Shown: piece after piece, positions 22,509 through 31,528 of the stretch
Position numbering within the stretch: the first letter of the stretch is position 1
Layout of the letters: each line of letters begins with the position of its first letter
Assembly (NCBI GenBank): GCA_018822105.1
Contig: JAHJLB010000018.1
Coordinates: 16,548-80,547 of the forward strand
Reading direction: 5' to 3'
Origin: Pseudomonadota bacterium
Lineage (GTDB): Bacteria > Desulfobacterota > Desulfovibrionia > Desulfovibrionales > Desulfovibrionaceae
Length of the DNA stretch: 64,000 bases
Program-made: the position numbers and the translations under genes
The notes under the pieces: generated by a model
Databases searched by the model: none
Told to the model about the DNA's origin: nothing
The model's input: only the letters and a program-made list of their open reading frames with translations

Positions 22509-23024
22509 GTGAGAGACAATAAATATCAATTTTCCTGGGATCTTATTGGAGATGTCGCCCTGGGACGTCCCAATCTGGGAACGAGCATGCGAGTTGAGGT
22601 GTACCGGCTGATGCAGTTCACCTTGCGTGATGTCCTGGAAAGCAAGTTCGGAACAGAGAAAGCCGATGAGGTCTTCTACGACGCAGGGAAACTCGCGGGC
22701 GTTGCGTTCTATAAAGCGTTCTTCGGAAATATCAAGGACTTCAACGAGTTCGTGCTGGCCGCGCAAACCACCCTGCGCGACCTGGGCGTGGGCGTTTTAC
22801 GCGTGGAGCAGGCCGACCTGGAGAAGGGGGCCTTTGTCCTGGCCGTGGCTGAGGACCTGGACTGCTCCGGCCTGCCGGAACTGGGCCACGGGGTCTGCAT
22901 CTACGACGAGGGCTTCATTTCCGGGTTGCTGGAATCCTACTCCGGCAAGCCCTACACCGTGAAGGAGGTGGACTGCTGGTGCACCGGCGGACGCACCTGC
23001 CGGTTCACTGCGGAGTGTGCATGA
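22509..23024 (+). CDS. V4R (4-vinyl reductase) domain sensor protein
   Basis: 171 residues, apparently a single V4R domain. This family, related to the heme-NO-binding fold, acts as a small-molecule or metal-binding sensor. Residues 25-60 form the N-terminal helices (RVEVYRLMQFTLRDVL), and the end carries VDCWCTGGRTCRF, the conserved cysteine cluster typical of V4R. No transmembrane segment or output domain is present. GTG 22509 follows TGGAGG. Its TGA overlaps the ATG of the next gene (ATGA), so the two are translationally coupled and the protein is probably the sensory partner of the adjacent cyclase. The first ~230 bp are AT-richer than the remainder. Confidence 0.8.
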   Translation: MRDNKYQFSWDLIGDVALGRPNLGTSMRVEVYRLMQFTLRDVLESKFGTEKADEVFYDAGKLAGVAFYKAFFGNIKDFNEFVLAAQTTLRDLGVGVLRVEQADLEKGAFVLAVAEDLDCSGLPELGHGVCIYDEGFISGLLESYSGKPYTVKEVDCWCTGGRTCRFTAECA

Positions 23025-24307
23025 TCGAAGACCGCTGTGCTCCCATGGCTGGGTCCGCCGCCCAGCCCGACCTGAAGCGTGTGCTTGAGGTTCTGCAGGG
23101 GGCCCTGCAATCTGCGACCGCGCCGGAAGCCCTGCCCGAGGATCTTCTCGGCGTGCAGGGCCTAGCTCCCTTGTACACGCAGGTCATTGACCTGCGCCGC
23201 TTCATCCTGGGCCTGAGCCAGGGAGACCTGCGCCAGAAGCTGGCCCACAAGGGCTATCTGGCTGGCGTGCTCAAGATGTTCCAATCCAACCTGAGCCACC
23301 TGACCTGGCAGACCCAGATGCTGGCCGGGGGCGATTTCTCCCAGCGGGTGGACTTTCTCGGTGATTTTTCGATCGCCTTCAACTCCATGGTCGAACGTCT
23401 GCGCGATGCCAGCAGGGCCATACATGAGAGCGAGGAGCGCTACCGCTTCCTGGCCGAAAACTCGGTGGACATCATCTGGCGGCTCGATGCCGAGCACCAC
23501 ATCATCTACGCCAGCCCTGCCGACGAGCGCATACGGGGGTTTCACTACACGGAGGTCCTGGGGCAGGAGGTCTGGCGCGTCATGCAGCCGGATTTTGTCG
23601 CCCTCATGCAGGAACGCTGCCGGGGCTATCTGGCATCCATCGCAGGCAATTCCGACCCCCTGCCGCTGCGCGTGGAGGTGCCCCTGCTCTGCAAGGACGG
23701 CGGCAGCGTCTGGGCTGAGATCCTGTCTAAACCCGTGCGCGGAAATAACGGCAGCCTCCTGGGCTTCCATCTTGTGGCCCGCGACATCAGCCAGCGCAAG
23801 GCCTACGAGGAGCAGCTCGTGTTCGTGTCCACCCACGACGCCCTGACCGGCCTGCACAACCGCGCCCACTTTGAGGCCGAGTTTAATCGCGCCGCACAGG
23901 GGCGTGCGCTGCCCGTGAGCGTCATCATGGCTGATGTGGATGGGCTTAAGGCTGTCAACGACAATCTTGGCCACGCTGCTGGCGACGAGATGATCAAGGC
24001 CGCCGCCGACATTCTGCGTCGAGCCTTCCGCACCGGCGACCTGGTGGCCCGCCTGGGAGGGGACGAATTCGCCGTGCTGCTCGTTGGTGCGGACGAACAC
24101 TGCGTGGCCCAATCGCTCAAGCGCATCCGCGCGGAGCAGAAAGCCTGCTGCCACAGGGACAGCGCGGTTCCCGTGCGCATTTCGTTGGGCGCGGCCACGG
24201 CCCGGACCCCGGCTGAGCTGGGGCAGGTGCTGCGCGAAGCCGACCGCCGCATGTACAAGAACAAGTCCGAGCACAAGATCGCAAGCTGCGCGCGCCCATC
24301 GTCATAA
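23021..24307 (+). CDS. PAS-GGDEF diguanylate cyclase
   Basis: 428 residues, makes cyclic di-GMP from two GTP. Order: an N-terminal helical segment (1-90), a HAMP-like stretch around MLAGGDFSQRVDFLGDF without any membrane helix, a PAS domain (about 145-265: ERYRFLAENSVDIIWRLD to LVARDIS), then GGDEF (about 270-420). The active site RLGGDEF is intact. An RTGD five residues before it is a complete inhibitory I-site, so product inhibition is likely. The protein is cytoplasmic. Coupled by ATGA overlap to the V4R gene, implying a shared stimulus. The C-terminus ends shortly after the cyclase. Confidence 0.9.
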   Translation: MIEDRCAPMAGSAAQPDLKRVLEVLQGALQSATAPEALPEDLLGVQGLAPLYTQVIDLRRFILGLSQGDLRQKLAHKGYLAGVLKMFQSNLSHLTWQTQMLAGGDFSQRVDFLGDFSIAFNSMVERLRDASRAIHESEERYRFLAENSVDIIWRLDAEHHIIYASPADERIRGFHYTEVLGQEVWRVMQPDFVALMQERCRGYLASIAGNSDPLPLRVEVPLLCKDGGSVWAEILSKPVRGNNGSLLGFHLVARDISQRKAYEEQLVFVSTHDALTGLHNRAHFEAEFNRAAQGRALPVSVIMADVDGLKAVNDNLGHAAGDEMIKAAADILRRAFRTGDLVARLGGDEFAVLLVGADEHCVAQSLKRIRAEQKACCHRDSAVPVRISLGAATARTPAELGQVLREADRRMYKNKSEHKIASCARPSS

Positions 24308-24396
24308 CCTTGACGGTGCTTCTGTCCGTTTTCACGGGGAACCCTTGAGCGCCAGGCAGTTTCCGCCGCTGGCACCGTGTTTGCATTTGCCTGGGC

Positions 24397-25443
24397 ATGG
24401 GAAGCACATGCCGCATACACACCAGCGCCCGGCGCGCTTTGGGCCTGGCCCTCCTGGGCCTCTGGCTCTTCTGCGCCGGCGGCTGCGCCATGATCCCCTT
24501 CGCCCTGACCACCACGGCCTCCTTGGCCATGCCGCAAACGGCCTCCCTGGCCATGAGCGGGGTCAAGGGCGCCTACAAGACCATGCAGCTGGCCGCAGAC
24601 GAGCGCGACATGAACACCATCATGCGCGACAACATGCTCACCCTCAAAGCCAAGAGCGCCCTGCTCACCGAGCGCAGCGCCACGGACGTGCAGGTCTACG
24701 CCTACACCGGGGACATCTTCGCCGTGGGCGTGGTGGACAACGAGGCCCAGCGCGACCATCTCATCCGCACCCTGCAGGGCGTCAAGGGCGTGGACGAGGT
24801 CAAGGGCGTCATCCGCCTGCGCGACATGGAGAACCCCTACGCCGGGCTCAGGGACAATTTTCTGGAGAACACCACCCGCATGGCCCTGGGCCGGTATCTT
24901 CTGCACAAGAACGCCGGGGTGGAAATCGGCGCCGTGCAGGGCGAGCTGTGCCTCATGGGCGTCGTGGGCACCTATGCCGAGGCCCTGGACCTCATCCAGT
25001 ACGTGGAGTCCGTGTCCGGTACGCGCGCCATGTCGCTGCTGGCCATCCGCGACGAATACGCCACAGGCAGGCCGGAAAACAACAAGCGCTATCTCCTGAC
25101 TCCTGCCCCCGCAGCGCAGGAGGCGAACGAAACACGGCAACTGGCCGCTGAAAGGCCGCAGACGCTGCCCAGCGCGCCGGTCATCGCCCGAAAGTTCAGG
25201 CCTGCAGCCGCGCCCGAGCAGCCCGTGGTCTGGAACAAGGCCCGCATCCGCCTGGGCGACAAGCTGCAGACCCTGGCCAAGCGCGCACAGAGCCCCAGCG
25301 CCAGGGCCGAGCTCATGACCCTGGCCGGGCAGGTGACCACCGACCACGACCTGTCCATCACCGACCGGCTCTCCGTGGCCGCGGCCCAGGCCAAAAACCA
25401 GCATGCGCGCCTGAAGATCCAGTCCCTGCTCGCGCTCTACTGA
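24397..25443 (+). CDS. BON-domain lipoprotein
   Basis: 348 residues, predicted envelope lipoprotein. A basic n-region and hydrophobic core lead to AGGC, with the cysteine near residue 30. Two BON (phospholipid-binding) domains follow: the first about residues 80-145 (VQVYAYTGDIFAVGVVDN...VKGVDEVKGV), the second about 155-215 (VEIGAVQGELCLMGVVGT). The C-terminal 120 residues are Ala/Pro rich, then helical. BON proteins bind outer-membrane or periplasmic surfaces, as with OsmY and DolP. Start ATG 24397 lacks a strong ribosome site. Single gene. Confidence 0.75.
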   Translation: MGSTCRIHTSARRALGLALLGLWLFCAGGCAMIPFALTTTASLAMPQTASLAMSGVKGAYKTMQLAADERDMNTIMRDNMLTLKAKSALLTERSATDVQVYAYTGDIFAVGVVDNEAQRDHLIRTLQGVKGVDEVKGVIRLRDMENPYAGLRDNFLENTTRMALGRYLLHKNAGVEIGAVQGELCLMGVVGTYAEALDLIQYVESVSGTRAMSLLAIRDEYATGRPENNKRYLLTPAPAAQEANETRQLAAERPQTLPSAPVIARKFRPAAAPEQPVVWNKARIRLGDKLQTLAKRAQSPSARAELMTLAGQVTTDHDLSITDRLSVAAAQAKNQHARLKIQSLLALY

Positions 25444-25612
25444 CGTCCGGCCGCGGCCGGAAAGCCCGCCACCCCCCTCTTTGCCGTCGCCCGTGGCTCG
25501 TCCACTGCGCAGCGCTGGTGCGCCGGACGGCTGCCGGGCCCGCGCCTCCCCTTTCCCTGGCCCGGCAAATCGGCTACCTGACCCCCGTGGCATTCAAGCC
25601 GCGGAGGTCTCC

Positions 25613-26203
25613 ATGTTTCGCGACATCCCCCAGGCCATCGAGGTCACCCAGGGCCACCTGAAAGCGCTGGAGGCCTGGCGCAAGGCCCAGGGCACGACGC
25701 GCTCCCGCCTGCTGCGCCAGATCGCGCCCGAGACGGGCAAGCTGCTGGCCGTCCTGCTGGCCGGCGCCCCGGCGGGCGACGCCGTGGAGCTGGGCACCGG
25801 CGCGGGCTATTCCGCGCTCTGGCTGGCTTTGGCCTGCCGTCTGGGCGGCCGCAGGCTCACAACCCTTGAACGGGATCCGGCCAAGGCCGAGCTGGCGCGC
25901 CAGAGCTTTCGCGCGGCGGATGTGCTCGACGTGGTGGAGTTCGTGGAGGGCGACGCCCTGGCTGGCCTGGAGGCCTTGCCGGGGCTGTCCTTCTGCTTTG
26001 TCGACGCCGAGGTGGGCCTGGCCCGCCAGGCCTATGAGCTGGCGCTGCCCAGGCTGGTCCGGGGCGGGCTGGTCTGCGTCCACAATGCCGTCCGCCAGGC
26101 CTCTGCATTCCAGGACTTCCTGCGCGACGCCGAGACCGACCCGCGCGTGGACGCGGTCATCGCGCCCGTCGGCTCTGGCCTGCTGGTCTGCCGCAAGGTT
26201 TAG
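25613..26203 (+). CDS. O-methyltransferase family protein (SAM-dependent)
   Basis: 196 residues. AVELGTGAGYSALWLA is motif I of a Rossmann methyltransferase; LTTLERDPAKAELAR supplies the acidic ribose ligand, and LSFCFVDAEVGLARQAYELALP resembles the metal-binding D of class I O-methyltransferases (COG4122), though the usual D-N pair is only partly recognisable (VCVHNAVRQ). The substrate is unknown. ATG 25613 has GCGGAGG upstream. Convergent with the large M16 peptidase gene, with a hairpin element in between. Confidence 0.72.
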   Translation: MFRDIPQAIEVTQGHLKALEAWRKAQGTTRSRLLRQIAPETGKLLAVLLAGAPAGDAVELGTGAGYSALWLALACRLGGRRLTTLERDPAKAELARQSFRAADVLDVVEFVEGDALAGLEALPGLSFCFVDAEVGLARQAYELALPRLVRGGLVCVHNAVRQASAFQDFLRDAETDPRVDAVIAPVGSGLLVCRKV

Positions 26204-26286
26204 GCGGGAACATGCCCGGGGCCCAAGGCCCCTTGGCCTCCCGGATTTCTCTTCCTTTCTGGCTCGTGCTCAAACGCCGCAGGGGT

Positions 26287-26333
26287 CCGGGGGGAATCAT
26301 TCCCCCCGGCGGGTCCAGGGGCAGGGCCCCTGG
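26287..26333 (-). repeat. Two-hairpin element at the M16 peptidase 3' end
   Basis: Two perfect inverted repeats lie between convergent genes: 26287-26309 (arms CCGGGGGGAAT / ATTCCCCCCGG) and 26315-26333 (CCAGGGGC / GCCCCTGG), joined by the conserved GCGGGT. They match the second and third hairpins of the composite elements at 17316-17360 and 32543-32590, in the same orientation relative to the minus-strand gene end. Confidence 0.55.
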
Positions 26334-26342
26334 CGGCGCTCT

Positions 26343-29306
26343 TTACAGCACCTTGGTCAGGCTCAGGTCCAGACCGGAGGCGCCCAGGGCGTCCTTGCCT
26401 CCGGCGATGACCAGGCAGCCCTGGCTGGTGGCGGCGCGCACGGCCTCGCCGAAGTCCAGGAAGTCCTGGGGTCCTGCGGAGAGGACGGCTTCGCGCGCGG
26501 CCTGGCGGTAGGCCTCGTCCTCGCCGGTGAGGTCACGGGCCAGGGCGGTGAAGCCCTTGGCGTCGGGCAGCTGGTAGTGGTCCATGTCGCCCACGGAGCC
26601 GATGATGCTCTTGTCCAGCTCTGCGGCATCGAGCTCCAGCCCGGCGAGGTAGGGGGCCACCCCGGCGAAGGCCTCCACGGTGCGCAGCAGGTTTGGGTCG
26701 CGGTAGGAGACGAAGGTCAGGTTGCCGCTGGTGCGGCTGTACGACACGCCTGCGCCGTAGGCCCCGCCCTGCACGCGCACGCGCTCCCAGAGGTATCCGG
26801 CGTTCAGGAATTTCCCGACCACTGCTGCGGCCGCTCCGGGCGAATGGCCCAGGGCCTTCACGTTGGCCCCGGCGCAGACGTAGTTCACCTGGGCGGGCAG
26901 GCACAGGCCTTCGCGGGGGGGCAGGTCCGGCAGCACGCGCGGGGCCGGGGCCAGGGCCAGGTCGGGGACCGCTTGGAGCAGGGACTCCAGGCGTTTGCCG
27001 GTGTCGGCCAGGGCCGTGGCGTCCGCCGTGGCGTTGACCACCAGGGCCTGCCTGCGCAGCATGAGCCCGAGCAGGGCGTTCAGGTCGCGCACCACGCTCT
27101 CGGGGGCGGACTCCATGCGCTGGGCCAGCTCGCGCACGTAGAAGAAGCCGGTGAGGCCCTGCATGGCCTCGCCCATGGCCTGGGCCGCGCCGTAGCGCGC
27201 CTTGAGCCTGGCCGCGGCCAGGCTGTGTCCGGCGGGGATGAGCCGCTGCTCGCGCCGGGCCTTGGCCTCCAGCACGATCTTGCCCAGGCGCTCGGTGTCC
27301 GAGAAGTCCGGCTCCAGGAGCACCTCGGCGAGGATGTCCAGCAGGGCCGGGGTGCGCTCGGCCGTGGCCTTGGAGCGCAGGAACAGGCGCTGGGCCGGCA
27401 GCGCCGCGCTGGTTCCGTCGGCCTGCCGCACGGTGGAGACGAAGGGCTGGGCCCAGATGCCGCCGGTGGTCATGGCGATCTTCCGGGTAAGGTCCATGAA
27501 GGGCGTGCGCCGGGTGCCCATCTCCAGCAGGGCGCGGCCCAGGATGGGCACCAGCGGCAGGAGGGCATCGGGCACGGCGCTCAGGTCCAGGCCCAGGTCC
27601 AGGTAGACGATGCCGCTGGTGGGCAGCTCGTGCAGGTGCGCCGGGGCTCCGGCCAGGCTGGTCCGCTCGTGGGGGATGCGTGCGTTGGTGCGCGGCAGGT
27701 CGGCCAGGGTCAGGCGCGGGATGCGCGCCAGATCCTCGGGTGAGTCCGGGGCCTCCTGCAGGGCGTGCAGGGCGCGGGTCTCCTCCGCCAGGCGGTCCAG
27801 ATCCGCCGGGGAGAGGGCGGCGCGCACGGCGGCCAGCCTGGCCTGTTCGGCGGCCTCGCGGGCCTCGCCCAGGGCCAGGTCCGGCACCAGGAGCACCAGG
27901 GCGCGGTGGGTGTTTTCCAGGAAGTGCGTGCGGATGAGGTTCTCCAGCAGGGGCTCGCCCGCGGCCAGCCGGGCCTTCAGGCGCGCCAGGGGGGCCTCGA
28001 AGGGCAGGAGCATGAGCGGGTCGCCGTCGTAGAGCCAGGTGGACAGGGCCTCGAAAAAGACCGCCAGGCCGCGCGGATAGCTGCCGGTGTTGTTCTCGCG
28101 CAGCTCGAACTCCACGCTGTTCATGGCGGCCTCGATGTCGTCCTTGTGCAGGCCGCCGCCGTTGGCCGTGTCGGCCAGGGCCCGCAGGGTGGAGAGCACG
28201 AGTTCCTCGACCCTGGTGGCCGCGTCCTCGGCGCCCTGGGCGTTCAGGCCCTTGAGCCCCACGGAGAAGGACAGCTGGCGCAGGTCCGTCTCCAGCCCGC
28301 CGCCGGCCAGATCTTCGCCCAGGCCGGAGTCCACCAGGGCCTTGCGCAGGGGCGAGGAGGGCAGGCCGATGAGCACATGCTCCAGCACGCCCAGGGCCAG
28401 GCTCAGGTCCTGCCCTGCCGCGGGGCCGGCGGGGTGGTGGGCTATCTCCGGCAGCAGGAGGTTCACCGTGCACAGGGCCTGGGCCTCGGCATCGTCGGCC
28501 GCGTAGTGGTGGGTGACGCGCCGGGGCTGGGCGAAGGGCGGCTGCAGGGCGATGCCTGAGGCGGGCTTTTCTGCTTCCGCGAACTGCGAAAAGATTTCGT
28601 CCAGGATGGCCAGGCGCTTCTCGGGCTCGTCGTCGCCGGAGAAGAAGGCGTAGGCGTTGGACGGGTGGTAGTGTCGCGTGTGGAAGTCCATGAACTGGGC
28701 GAAGGTCAGGTCCGGGATGCGCTCGGGGTCGCCGCCGGAGTCCAGGCCGTAGCAGGTGTCCGGGAACAGGGCGCGCTGGGAGTACTCGGAGAGCAGGCTC
28801 TCGGGAGAGGAATAGGCGCCTTTCATCTCGTTGAACACAACGCCCTTGTAGTTCAGGGGCTCGTCCGGGGCCCCGGCCTCGTAGTGCCAGCCCTCCTGCT
28901 TCAGGGTATTTTCGGTGAGCAGCGGGAAGAACACGGCGTCCAGGTAGACATCAACAAGGTTGTAGAAGTCCTGCGTGTTGGCGCTGGCCACGGGGTAGCA
29001 GGTCTTGTCCGGGAAGGTCAGGGCGTTCAGGAAGGTGTTCAGGGAGCCCTTGATGAGCTCCACAAAGGGCTCCTTCACCGGGAATTTCTTGGAGCCGCAG
29101 AGCACGGAATGCTCCAGGATGTGCGGCAGGCCGGTGGAGTCCGCCGGGGGGGTGCGGAAGGCGATGCCGAAGACCTTGTTCTCGTCCGGGCTCTGGATGG
29201 ACAGGAGGCGGCCGCCGGTCTTGGCGTGGCGGTACACGCGGGCCGTGGCGGAAAGTTCGGGGATGCTCTGCTCGCGCTCAAGGGCGAAGCCGTGGGTCAG
29301 GGTCAT
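26343..29306 (-). CDS. M16C metallopeptidase (presequence protease PreP family)
   Basis: 987 residues, a large single-chain zinc protease that degrades peptides. The inverted zinc motif HILEH (in LPHILEHSVLCGS, about residues 60-70) is followed about 75 residues later by NEMKGAYSSPES, which provides the distal glutamate. Four M16-type domains fit the length. No signal peptide is present, so it is probably cytoplasmic, as in other bacterial PreP-like enzymes. ATG 29306 follows GAGG. Upstream in-frame sequence was rejected because it would cover the peroxiredoxin promoter and gene. Divergent from peroxiredoxin. Confidence 0.9.
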   Translation of the reverse strand: MTLTHGFALEREQSIPELSATARVYRHAKTGGRLLSIQSPDENKVFGIAFRTPPADSTGLPHILEHSVLCGSKKFPVKEPFVELIKGSLNTFLNALTFPDKTCYPVASANTQDFYNLVDVYLDAVFFPLLTENTLKQEGWHYEAGAPDEPLNYKGVVFNEMKGAYSSPESLLSEYSQRALFPDTCYGLDSGGDPERIPDLTFAQFMDFHTRHYHPSNAYAFFSGDDEPEKRLAILDEIFSQFAEAEKPASGIALQPPFAQPRRVTHHYAADDAEAQALCTVNLLLPEIAHHPAGPAAGQDLSLALGVLEHVLIGLPSSPLRKALVDSGLGEDLAGGGLETDLRQLSFSVGLKGLNAQGAEDAATRVEELVLSTLRALADTANGGGLHKDDIEAAMNSVEFELRENNTGSYPRGLAVFFEALSTWLYDGDPLMLLPFEAPLARLKARLAAGEPLLENLIRTHFLENTHRALVLLVPDLALGEAREAAEQARLAAVRAALSPADLDRLAEETRALHALQEAPDSPEDLARIPRLTLADLPRTNARIPHERTSLAGAPAHLHELPTSGIVYLDLGLDLSAVPDALLPLVPILGRALLEMGTRRTPFMDLTRKIAMTTGGIWAQPFVSTVRQADGTSAALPAQRLFLRSKATAERTPALLDILAEVLLEPDFSDTERLGKIVLEAKARREQRLIPAGHSLAAARLKARYGAAQAMGEAMQGLTGFFYVRELAQRMESAPESVVRDLNALLGLMLRRQALVVNATADATALADTGKRLESLLQAVPDLALAPAPRVLPDLPPREGLCLPAQVNYVCAGANVKALGHSPGAAAAVVGKFLNAGYLWERVRVQGGAYGAGVSYSRTSGNLTFVSYRDPNLLRTVEAFAGVAPYLAGLELDAAELDKSIIGSVGDMDHYQLPDAKGFTALARDLTGEDEAYRQAAREAVLSAGPQDFLDFGEAVRAATSQGCLVIAGGKDALGASGLDLSLTKVL

Positions 29307-29439
29307 GCGGTCCTCGTTGGTGTTCGGGTGGCGGCGCAAGGAAGGCTCCCCCGCCGCACGTGTCCCGGCAGGATAGAGCAGAATGGCCCGGGGGGGAAGG
29401 GGGGCAGGCGTGGGCTTCGGCCCATGCGGCCGGGCCGCC

Positions 29440-29468
29440 TTGACTCCCCCGCCCCCAGCCCCTATTCT
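29440..29468 (+). promoter_or_regulatory. Sigma-70 promoter of the peroxiredoxin gene
   Basis: TTGACT (29440-29445) and TATTCT (29463-29468) are separated by 17 bp, about 90 bp before the start codon, in the spacer divergent from the M16 peptidase gene. Confidence 0.6.
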
Positions 29469-29555
29469 GCATAGCATTGGGCCATGCCTGCGCCGCCGCC
29501 TGCTTGCGGGCTCAAGCGCCCTTGCCCCAACCCCTACCCCAAACGGAGACTCCCC

Positions 29556-30203
29556 ATGGGCTGCTGCGAAACAGATCACGACCACGACGAGAGCGAATTC
29601 ATGGAATGCGCCAAGGTGGGCCAGAAGATCAAGCATTTCACCCTGGAGGCCTTTGACCCCACCGAGGGCGGCTTCTGCGAGGTGGATTCCGAGAAGATCC
29701 TGAACGCCAGGAAATGGCTCATCCTCTTTTTCTACCCGGCGGACTTCACCTTTGTCTGCCCCACGGAGCTGGCCGACCTGGCCGCGAGCCACGCCACGCT
29801 GAAAAAGCTCGGCGCCGAGGTGGTCAGCGTGTCCACGGACAGCAAGTTCGTGCACCTGGCTTGGAAGACCGACGAGCGCCTGCTTCAGGACGTCAAGTTC
29901 CTCATGGCCGCGGACCCGGCGGGGCACGTGTCGCGCTTCTTCGACGTCTGGGACGAGGAGACCGGCATGGACCTGCGCGGCACCTTCATCATCAACCCCG
30001 AGGGCGTGCTGGTCTCCAGCGAGGTCAACTTCTACAATGTGGGCCGCAACGCCGAGGAGCTGGTGCGCAAGATGGAGGCCAACGTCTACCTGGCCAAGCA
30101 CCCGGCCGAGGCCTGCCCGGCCAAGTGGAGCCCCGGCGACAAGACCCTCACCCCTGGCGCGGACCTGGTGGGCAAGGTCTACGAGGCCCTGAACCCCGAA
30201 TAG
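29556..30203 (+). CDS. Peroxiredoxin (AhpC/TSA family, 2-Cys)
   Basis: 215 residues, reduces hydrogen peroxide or organic peroxides using a thiol donor. The peroxidatic cysteine is in FTFVCPTE (about residue 65), and EACPAKW near residue 185 supplies the likely resolving cysteine. The N-terminus begins with an odd metal-binding-like MGCCETDHDHDE segment, cysteine- and histidine-rich, absent from standard AhpC, possibly a metal-binding extension. The usual reductase AhpF is not adjacent. ATG 29556 follows CGGAGA and a good promoter. Consistent with oxygen defence in an anaerobe. Confidence 0.9.
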   Translation: MGCCETDHDHDESEFMECAKVGQKIKHFTLEAFDPTEGGFCEVDSEKILNARKWLILFFYPADFTFVCPTELADLAASHATLKKLGAEVVSVSTDSKFVHLAWKTDERLLQDVKFLMAADPAGHVSRFFDVWDEETGMDLRGTFIINPEGVLVSSEVNFYNVGRNAEELVRKMEANVYLAKHPAEACPAKWSPGDKTLTPGADLVGKVYEALNPE

Positions 30204-30298
30204 CGCACTGAAGCATTCAGCCCGGTCCCGGAGGCGCACCGCACTTGCGCTCCGGGGCCGGGACACCCGTCCGCCCGAACCCGAGCCGAAGGCCACGC

Positions 30299-31027
30299 AT
30301 GAACACGGACGCCCTGCGCTACGACAAATGGTTCACCACGCCCGAGGGCAGCCACGCCCTTGCGGCCGAGCGCCGTTTGCTGGACTCCGTGGTGGCCCAG
30401 TGGCCCCGGCGCAACCAGCGCGTGCTGGAGATCGGCTGCGGCACCGGCCTGTTCCAGCAGATCCTTTACGACGACGGCTTCTCCGTGGCCGGCCTGGACA
30501 AGTCCCCGCAGATGATCAGCGAGGCGCGCAAACGCCTGGGGCCCAACGCCGAGCTCTACGTGGGCAACGGCGAGGCCCTGCCCTTTGCCGACAAGGAGTA
30601 TGACTTCTGCGTGCTCTGGACCGTGCTGGAGTTCTGCGAGAACCCGGGCCTGGTGCTGGCCGAGGCCGCGCGCGTGGCCGCCAAGGGCCTGCTCATCGGC
30701 TTCCTGAACCGGCACTCGTGCTATTGTCTGGCGCGGGGCTGGCGCTGGCCCTGGCAGGAGAGCTCCACCCTGTCGCGCGCGCGCTGGTACACCTGGCCGG
30801 AAATGCGCGCCCTGGCGCTGGTCAACACCGGGTTCAAGCCCGCGCGCACGCGCTCCGTGCTGCCCGGCCCGCCGTGCACCTGGCGCGATGCCCCGCCCTG
30901 GGGCTTCATCAACCGCCTCATCCTGCCGCCGCAGCTGGGCGCCATCTGCGCCATGCGCATCGACCTCGTGGGCTACCAGCCGCTCACCCCCATCTATTCC
31001 TGGAAGACCGAGCCGGGCATCGGCTAG
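30299..31027 (+). CDS. Class I SAM-dependent methyltransferase
   Basis: 242 residues. RVLEIGCGTGLFQQIL is motif I; AGLDKSPQMISEARKR is motif II; LPFADKEYDFCVLWTVLEF covers motifs III-IV. This is the UbiE/methyltransferase-11 type, acting on a small molecule. The C-terminal third is Trp/Pro rich and distinctive, but I cannot name a substrate. It lies about 95 bp behind peroxiredoxin and is followed by a strong hairpin. Confidence 0.75.
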   Translation: MNTDALRYDKWFTTPEGSHALAAERRLLDSVVAQWPRRNQRVLEIGCGTGLFQQILYDDGFSVAGLDKSPQMISEARKRLGPNAELYVGNGEALPFADKEYDFCVLWTVLEFCENPGLVLAEAARVAAKGLLIGFLNRHSCYCLARGWRWPWQESSTLSRARWYTWPEMRALALVNTGFKPARTRSVLPGPPCTWRDAPPWGFINRLILPPQLGAICAMRIDLVGYQPLTPIYSWKTEPGIG

Positions 31028-31046
31028 AAATCCGGGGAACGACGCG

Positions 31047-31087
31047 AAGCGGCCCGGCTGCCCTGGCATGGGGTGGCCGGGCCGCTT
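31047..31087. terminator. Bidirectional hairpin between convergent genes
   Basis: A perfect 12-bp stem (AAGCGGCCCGGC / GCCGGGCCGCTT) with a 17-nt loop lies between the methyltransferase stop (31027) and the minus-strand peptidase stop (31106). The U-tract is short in both directions. Confidence 0.6.
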
Positions 31088-31105
31088 ATGTCGGCAGAAC
31101 AAGCT

Positions 31106-31513
31106 TCATTTCACAATGGTCATATGGATGTGATCCCAGTGGGCGTCCAACTCCTCCTGTGTGGCCTCCCGGATGATCGCCCTTGTCTTTGTGTCTCTAT
31201 GAAAGCCTCCGAGGGGGCTCATGAACAGCTCCACCTCCCGGTTGTCGCGGGCGGAAGTCTCAATCTCGCGAAGAAGCTTCCGCATTGCCTCACGCTTGGC
31301 TTTCGGCGCGGAGGGGTCAACAGCCAAGCGCACGGACATCTTGTTCACCTCATTGATGTCCACGGCCCGGCCCTCAGCGTGGTCGGCATTCTCCTCTGCG
31401 CTTTCCGGCTCGGTCTCGGCAGCATGGTAGGTGATCTTCACCCGTTGGGCGCATGCTTCGGTGGGAGGTCCAAGCATGAGAAAGGAGACAAGCAGCAGAA
31501 GAAGTGTTCGCAT
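31106..31513 (-). CDS. Small exported M15-type peptidase-like protein
   Basis: 135 residues from ATG 31513; an ATG at 31525 would add four residues but has no ribosome site. Signal peptide: MR, a leucine-rich core, then PPTEACAQ. The mature part has HAEGRAVDINEVN, matching the HxxGxAxD zinc motif of M15 D-Ala-D-Ala/L-Ala-D-Glu peptidases, and WDHIHMTI at the C-terminus, corresponding to the third zinc ligand. The M15 fold is normally longer, so this is a minimal version. A related but longer gene lies just upstream with its restored stop 3-4 bp away, suggesting one transcript. Probable peptidoglycan hydrolase; function inferred from motifs only. Confidence 0.6.
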   Translation of the reverse strand: MRTLLLLLVSFLMLGPPTEACAQRVKITYHAAETEPESAEENADHAEGRAVDINEVNKMSVRLAVDPSAPKAKREAMRKLLREIETSARDNREVELFMSPLGGFHRDTKTRAIIREATQEELDAHWDHIHMTIVK

Positions 31514-31528
31514 CAAATTTTCCATTAA

